64,000 nt of DNA from Terriglobia bacterium (GTDB lineage: Bacteria; Acidobacteriota; Terriglobia; Acidiferrales; UBA7541), in contig JAIQFB010000021.1 of NCBI GenBank assembly GCA_020073485.1, forward strand, positions 1-64,000, written 5' to 3'. Shown here one piece after another: positions 60,628 to 64,000 of the stretch. The translations under genes and the position numbers were made by a program. The notes under the pieces are model-generated. The model had not been told where the DNA came from. It did no database searches and saw nothing but the letters and a program-made list of their open reading frames with translations. How positions within the stretch are numbered: position 1 is the stretch's first letter; each line of letters begins with the position of its first letter.

Positions 60628-61443
60628 ATGACGCATTACGAAGTATTTCTTGCTACGCTGATTAAGGGATTTGACATCCTGCTTTGCGTCCTGGTGTTTG
60701 CCAGGCACCTGCAGAGGCGCCTTCCTTTCTTCGCCTTGTTTGCGGCGACGATTCTGGTTACGAACTTCGGAACAACCGTGGTCTCTGCCTATTTCGGATT
60801 TCAGACCCGGACTTATTTTTATGCCTGGTGGATTGCGGTCGCGGCCACGTTACTCACGCGCAGCGTTGCCATTGCCGAGCTGTGCAGTGATGTATTGCGC
60901 GCCTATCGGGGCATTTGGGCATTGGCCTGGCGTCTGCTCGGGTTGATGGCGCTGGCCTTCCTGGTGCATGCGGCCATTGATGCGAAGGGACAGCCGCGTT
61001 GGGTCGAAACCTACGGGCTGACTTTGGAACGCGATTTGGAAGTGGCGTCGGTGGTGATCCTGCTGGCCATGCTGTTCATCGGAGCCTACTACCATCTGCC
61101 TTTGGATTCCCTCCAGAAGTCGCTAGTGATCGGCCTTGGCTCGTTCTGTGCGATCCAATTCGTGAGTAGCACCGTTTTGCGGGATTCGGTCCTGCAATAT
61201 ATTTCGTCGCGGATGGCGTTGCGGGCTCAAATGGATCACATGCAAGACATATGGAACACTGTTTACATCGCCTCTTCGTGTTTTTGCATCGGGATGTGGT
61301 GCTTTGCGCTTAGAAAGCCGCTGCCCGTATCGGCGAAGCAGCCGGTCCTGCTGCCGGCGGAACTGTATCCTGCCCTGACACCGCAAATTAATCTGCAACT
61401 GCGCTCCTTCAATGACCGTTTGGTGGAGTTGCTGAAGCCATGA
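60628..61443 (+). CDS. Multi-pass (about seven-span) membrane protein of unknown function
   Basis: About 271 residues. Hydrophobic segments are spaced through the chain (FDILLCVLVFARHLQ, FFALFAATILVTNFGTTVVS, YAWWIAVAATLLTR, LAWRLLGLMALAFLVHAAI, VASVVILLAMLFIGAYY, LVIGLGSFCAIQFVSSTVL, TVYIASSCFCIGMWCFAL). A cytoplasmic tail follows (LLPAELYPALTPQINLQLRS). Overall design (short loops, soluble tail) resembles 7TM receptors of the 7TMR-DISM kind without a sensor domain, but no family is certain. A TTG at 60616 is an alternative start. It overlaps the next gene by 4 bases (ATGA) and lies close to the 52-residue exported peptide. Confidence 0.7.
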   Translation: MTHYEVFLATLIKGFDILLCVLVFARHLQRRLPFFALFAATILVTNFGTTVVSAYFGFQTRTYFYAWWIAVAATLLTRSVAIAELCSDVLRAYRGIWALAWRLLGLMALAFLVHAAIDAKGQPRWVETYGLTLERDLEVASVVILLAMLFIGAYYHLPLDSLQKSLVIGLGSFCAIQFVSSTVLRDSVLQYISSRMALRAQMDHMQDIWNTVYIASSCFCIGMWCFALRKPLPVSAKQPVLLPAELYPALTPQINLQLRSFNDRLVELLKP

Positions 61444-62000
61444 GCGTCCTTATTTATACGGTTCCGCCGGCAATCGCGATTCTCGCGATCCTGTGGCTGC
61501 TTCTGCGCCCCCGGAGTTCTTCTTCTGAAAAAATTCGCGGCCGCCTGGCCGATTTGCATGCCGGGAATGCCGTTCCCATGCACTTCCAATTCTTTCCCCA
61601 GATCCGCCAGGCGCTTTCCGAGGCCGACGACAGGTATCTGGAAGAAGCTGCGCCTCCCCGCGTGGCCCGTCAGGCGCGGCGCGTCCGGCGGGGCGTTGCG
61701 CGAGATTTTTTGCGCGGCCTGCGCGAGGATTATTCAAATTTGGAGCAGCTGGGACGGATGATTGCGGCCCTGTCCCCTGAAATCAGCCGCCGCCAGGAGG
61801 CGGAACGCCTCGCGCTCAGCTTGAAATTTCAAATGGTCTGCGCGCTAGTGTGGCTTCGACTCATGACCGGCAGCCTGCCTGTCAGCCAGATTCAATATCT
61901 GACCGGCCTTGTGGGGCGTCTCGCGACTTCCATGGATCAGGCCATGTCGGAAATCAACGCGCTCTCGGCCGGGCAGCTTTCCGGAAATGTCAGCGCTTGA
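61440..62000 (+). CDS. Single-span membrane protein of unknown function
   Basis: A 186-residue protein with an N-terminal anchor (YTVPPAIAILAILWLLLRP) and a cytoplasmic region of helices. Basic SSSSEKIRGRLADLHAGNAV, an Arg-rich RVARQARRVRRGVARDFLRG, a helix YSNLEQLGRMIAALSPEISR, and a longer hydrophobic one LALSLKFQMVCALVWLRLMT. The tail is GRLATSMDQAMSEINALSAG. No domain is recognised. It is translationally coupled to the preceding membrane protein and convergent with the hybrid kinase gene, which it overlaps by 11 bases. Confidence 0.65.
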   Translation: MSVLIYTVPPAIAILAILWLLLRPRSSSSEKIRGRLADLHAGNAVPMHFQFFPQIRQALSEADDRYLEEAAPPRVARQARRVRRGVARDFLRGLREDYSNLEQLGRMIAALSPEISRRQEAERLALSLKFQMVCALVWLRLMTGSLPVSQIQYLTGLVGRLATSMDQAMSEINALSAGQLSGNVSA

Positions 62001-64000
62001 GTTCGGAAACGTCCGTGGCCCGCAGCGCGTCCCGCACCACACTCAAGAGTTCATCGCCAGGAAACGGCTTCCGCAGGAATAGACAAGCCCTCTGCATATC
62101 GAGAGAAACGCCTTCCATGGTACTGGTGCCCGAAAGCGTAAAAATCACGCGATTGGCAAGTTCCGGATGGAACCGGCGTATCCAATCGTAGAATTCCTGC
62201 CCGGCAAAGACTCCATTTGCTTTCCACTCGCTGACAATCAGGTCAAACGGCTCGGCATCGAGCAGCCGCACGGCCTCCAGCGCGGTCCGGATCGCGTAGA
62301 CCCCGCGATAATGCGGCTTCAGAATTTCCCGTTCGATGTCAAGCACGGCATCTTCGCTATCGATCAGTAAAATCCGGCTGGGCGCCTGGGATTCCGCCCA
62401 ATCCCGGGTCGCGCGCGGCCTCGCGTCCGTGGCCGCGGACACGGGAATCTGAATCGTGAAGCATGCGCCGCGCGGCGGAACATTGCGCACCGATATTTCG
62501 CCGCCGTGTTCGGTCACGATCCCGTAACAGATGCTCAAACCCAGGCCGGTTCCCTTTCCGACAGGTTTCGTGGTGTAAAAAGGATCGAATACCTTGGCGG
62601 GATCCTTTACGCCGCGCCCGTTGTCGATGCACTCCACCACCAGGCGGTTTGCGCTCGCATGATGGGACGTCCGCAGCCACAGCTCGCCGGTGTATTGCGT
62701 ATCCAGAACGGCATCCACGGCGTTGTTCAAAATGTTCAGAAACACCTGCTGTAGTTGGTGGGAGTCGGCGGAAATTTGCGGCAGGTCCTCGGCGAATTCG
62801 CGGTGCACGATGATGTTGTTGGCGCGCAGATCGTATTCCCTCAGCGCCAGCGTATCTTCTAGGATCTGATTCAGCTGCACCGGCAGGCGCTCGGGCTTGT
62901 GCTGGCGCGCGAAACTCAGCAGGTTGTGCACGATGCGGTGCGTGCGCTGCGCCTGCTTGTGAATCTTCTCTACGTACTCGGTCCCCTGCGCGCTCAAGGT
63001 TTGCCCCGATGCCAGCAGTTGCCCGTATCCCAGAATGGCCGTCAAAGGATTATTCAGTTCGTGAGCCACGCCGGAAATCAGCTGCCCGACCGCGGCCATT
63101 TTTTCGCTCTGCAACAGCTGTTCCTGGGTGCGGCTGAGATTTTCGTAGGCCGCGCGGGTCTCTTCATACAACTGCAATTTTTCGACGGCCAGTGCAATTT
63201 GATTGCCCACCGTCGCCAGCAGATTCAAATCGTCGGGCGCGAATTCCTTGGAGGAGCGGTGGCCCAGCGAAAGCAGCCCGATGGGCTGGCTCCTGGACCA
63301 GAGCACCAGCATCTGCGAGGCCCGGATGCCCTCGGCGCGCTGCACCTCGCGGAACACAAACGGGAGAGGCAGGCCGGGTTGCGATAAGACCGTGGCGCGC
63401 ACGGCCACGATATGCTCGAGAAAATCCGCCGGAAACGGCACGGGGGAAAAGTGCCTCGCGTACTCCGAACGCATGCCGAAGGCGGCGGCCCGCGACAATA
63501 CCCGGGTATCCGGCGCCAGCAAATAGACGGCCCCTTGATCGGCCCCGAACAGCCCGACGACCTGGCGAAGGGCCCGATCCAGCATCTCATCCAGCGCCAG
63601 CGGCTGGTTGAGCGTCTGGCCGATCGCGTTCAGGACCAGAAGTTCGCGGTTTCGCCGGCGGATTTCCTGCTCCGCCAGTTTGCGTTCGGTAATGTCGAGC
63701 ACGAATCCCTGGTAAGCCGTGATCTCTCCGGAAGCGTCCCGCGTCACAAAGCTCGACTCCAGCAGCGTCCGGATTTCGCCGTCCTTGCGGCGGATTTGAA
63801 ATTCAAAATTGCTTACCGAGTTATAGTCCTGCAGCAATTTCATCAGCCGGTCGCGATCGGCGGGATTCACGTACAGCGTTGCGCCGACATTTTCGACCTG
63901 CATCAATTCTTCGCGGTCTTCATAGCCCAGCATGTGCAAAAAGGCCTGATTGAAATCCAGGAAGCGATTGCCCGGGGTGGCCATGAAAACGCCTTCGCGG
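61990..64000 (-). CDS. Hybrid sensor kinase (PAS-GAF-HisKA-HATPase-REC), partial
   Basis: At least 670 residues, open at the right edge of the window, so the N-terminus is missing (the frame continues through position 64000). Order: PAS domain (YEDREELMQVENVG region, RRKDGEIRTLLESSFVTRDA), GAF domain (VVGLFGADQGAVYLLAPDTR, LLATVGNQIALAVEKLQLY), HisKA with GQLISGVAHELNNPLTAILG (NtrB-like H box), HATPase_c (N box ILNNAVDAV, GKGTGLGLSICYGI). The terminal receiver-like domain has ILLIDSEDAVLD and FLRKPFPGDELL. The phospho-acceptor position reads DLIVSEWKANG, with Glu where Asp is expected. It is cytosolic in the visible part. Confidence 0.88.
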   Translation of the reverse strand, partial: REGVFMATPGNRFLDFNQAFLHMLGYEDREELMQVENVGATLYVNPADRDRLMKLLQDYNSVSNFEFQIRRKDGEIRTLLESSFVTRDASGEITAYQGFVLDITERKLAEQEIRRRNRELLVLNAIGQTLNQPLALDEMLDRALRQVVGLFGADQGAVYLLAPDTRVLSRAAAFGMRSEYARHFSPVPFPADFLEHIVAVRATVLSQPGLPLPFVFREVQRAEGIRASQMLVLWSRSQPIGLLSLGHRSSKEFAPDDLNLLATVGNQIALAVEKLQLYEETRAAYENLSRTQEQLLQSEKMAAVGQLISGVAHELNNPLTAILGYGQLLASGQTLSAQGTEYVEKIHKQAQRTHRIVHNLLSFARQHKPERLPVQLNQILEDTLALREYDLRANNIIVHREFAEDLPQISADSHQLQQVFLNILNNAVDAVLDTQYTGELWLRTSHHASANRLVVECIDNGRGVKDPAKVFDPFYTTKPVGKGTGLGLSICYGIVTEHGGEISVRNVPPRGACFTIQIPVSAATDARPRATRDWAESQAPSRILLIDSEDAVLDIEREILKPHYRGVYAIRTALEAVRLLDAEPFDLIVSEWKANGVFAGQEFYDWIRRFHPELANRVIFTLSGTSTMEGVSLDMQRACLFLRKPFPGDELLSVVRDALRATDVSELKR

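Overview
The window looks like chromosomal DNA of a GC-rich diderm bacterium, most probably a member of the Acidobacteriota. The grounds are lpxB (lipid A), a TonB-dependent receptor with an N-terminal carboxypeptidase-regulatory-like domain, several PilZ and secreted proteins of types common in that phylum, and many short dispersed palindromic repeats. The phylum call is inference from gene style, not from a marker tree. No tRNA, rRNA operon, CRISPR array, transposase or prophage was recognised.

Layout. 1-373 holds a broken GlcG/HbpS-like gene that switches frame into a beta-propeller fragment at the window edge. 679-4396 carries a PilZ protein, the SRP RNA gene and the replication/recombination cluster dnaX-ybaB-recR. 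A membrane glycosyltransferase (reverse strand) and proBA follow (4619-9321). 9422-14461 is all on the reverse strand: an ABC-2 exporter pair and an arsenic operon arsR-arsM-arsC-acr3 with a readable promoter and operator. 14683-17499 encodes a very large PilZ plus coiled-coil protein. 17559-24434 is a tightly packed six-gene run: an unknown protein, an exported protein, a lipoprotein, a BmrCD-type heterodimeric ABC exporter and lpxB. It is followed by an M1-peptidase-like protein that has lost all its zinc ligands (24565-26754).

26829-29767 (reverse) is a compact run of mug, an ArsC/Spx-like gene, a macro domain gene, a 90-residue unknown and midA. An ECF sigma/anti-sigma pair (30103-30968), a three-gene two-component cluster (30987-34004, reverse), pfkA, an SH3-like protein, two membrane or polyprenyl-linked glycosyltransferases, an NHL lipoprotein, an ornithine cyclodeaminase-family enzyme, DoxX and an RDD protein with a probable ATT start come next. 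42749-47443 (reverse) holds a fused 2-oxoacid dehydrogenase E1 and a BNR-repeat exported protein. 48749-51556 pairs a Cys/His-rich exported protein with a TonB-dependent receptor. 51901-55841 is a helicase/exonuclease pair matching MrfA/MrfB (YprA/YprB), separated by a palindromic element. The right end has an inner-membrane DUF457-like protein, a zinc metalloprotease, an S24-like HTH regulator with a lost catalytic serine, a 52-residue exported peptide, a multi-pass membrane protein and a hybrid histidine kinase cut by the window edge.

Coordination. Most genes sit in runs with 4-base start/stop overlaps (ATGA or GTGA), so translational coupling is widespread. Several promoters place the predicted transcription start at, or within a few bases of, the start codon. 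This suggests that leaderless or near-leaderless mRNAs are used here (arsR and the gene at 17559 are the clearest cases).
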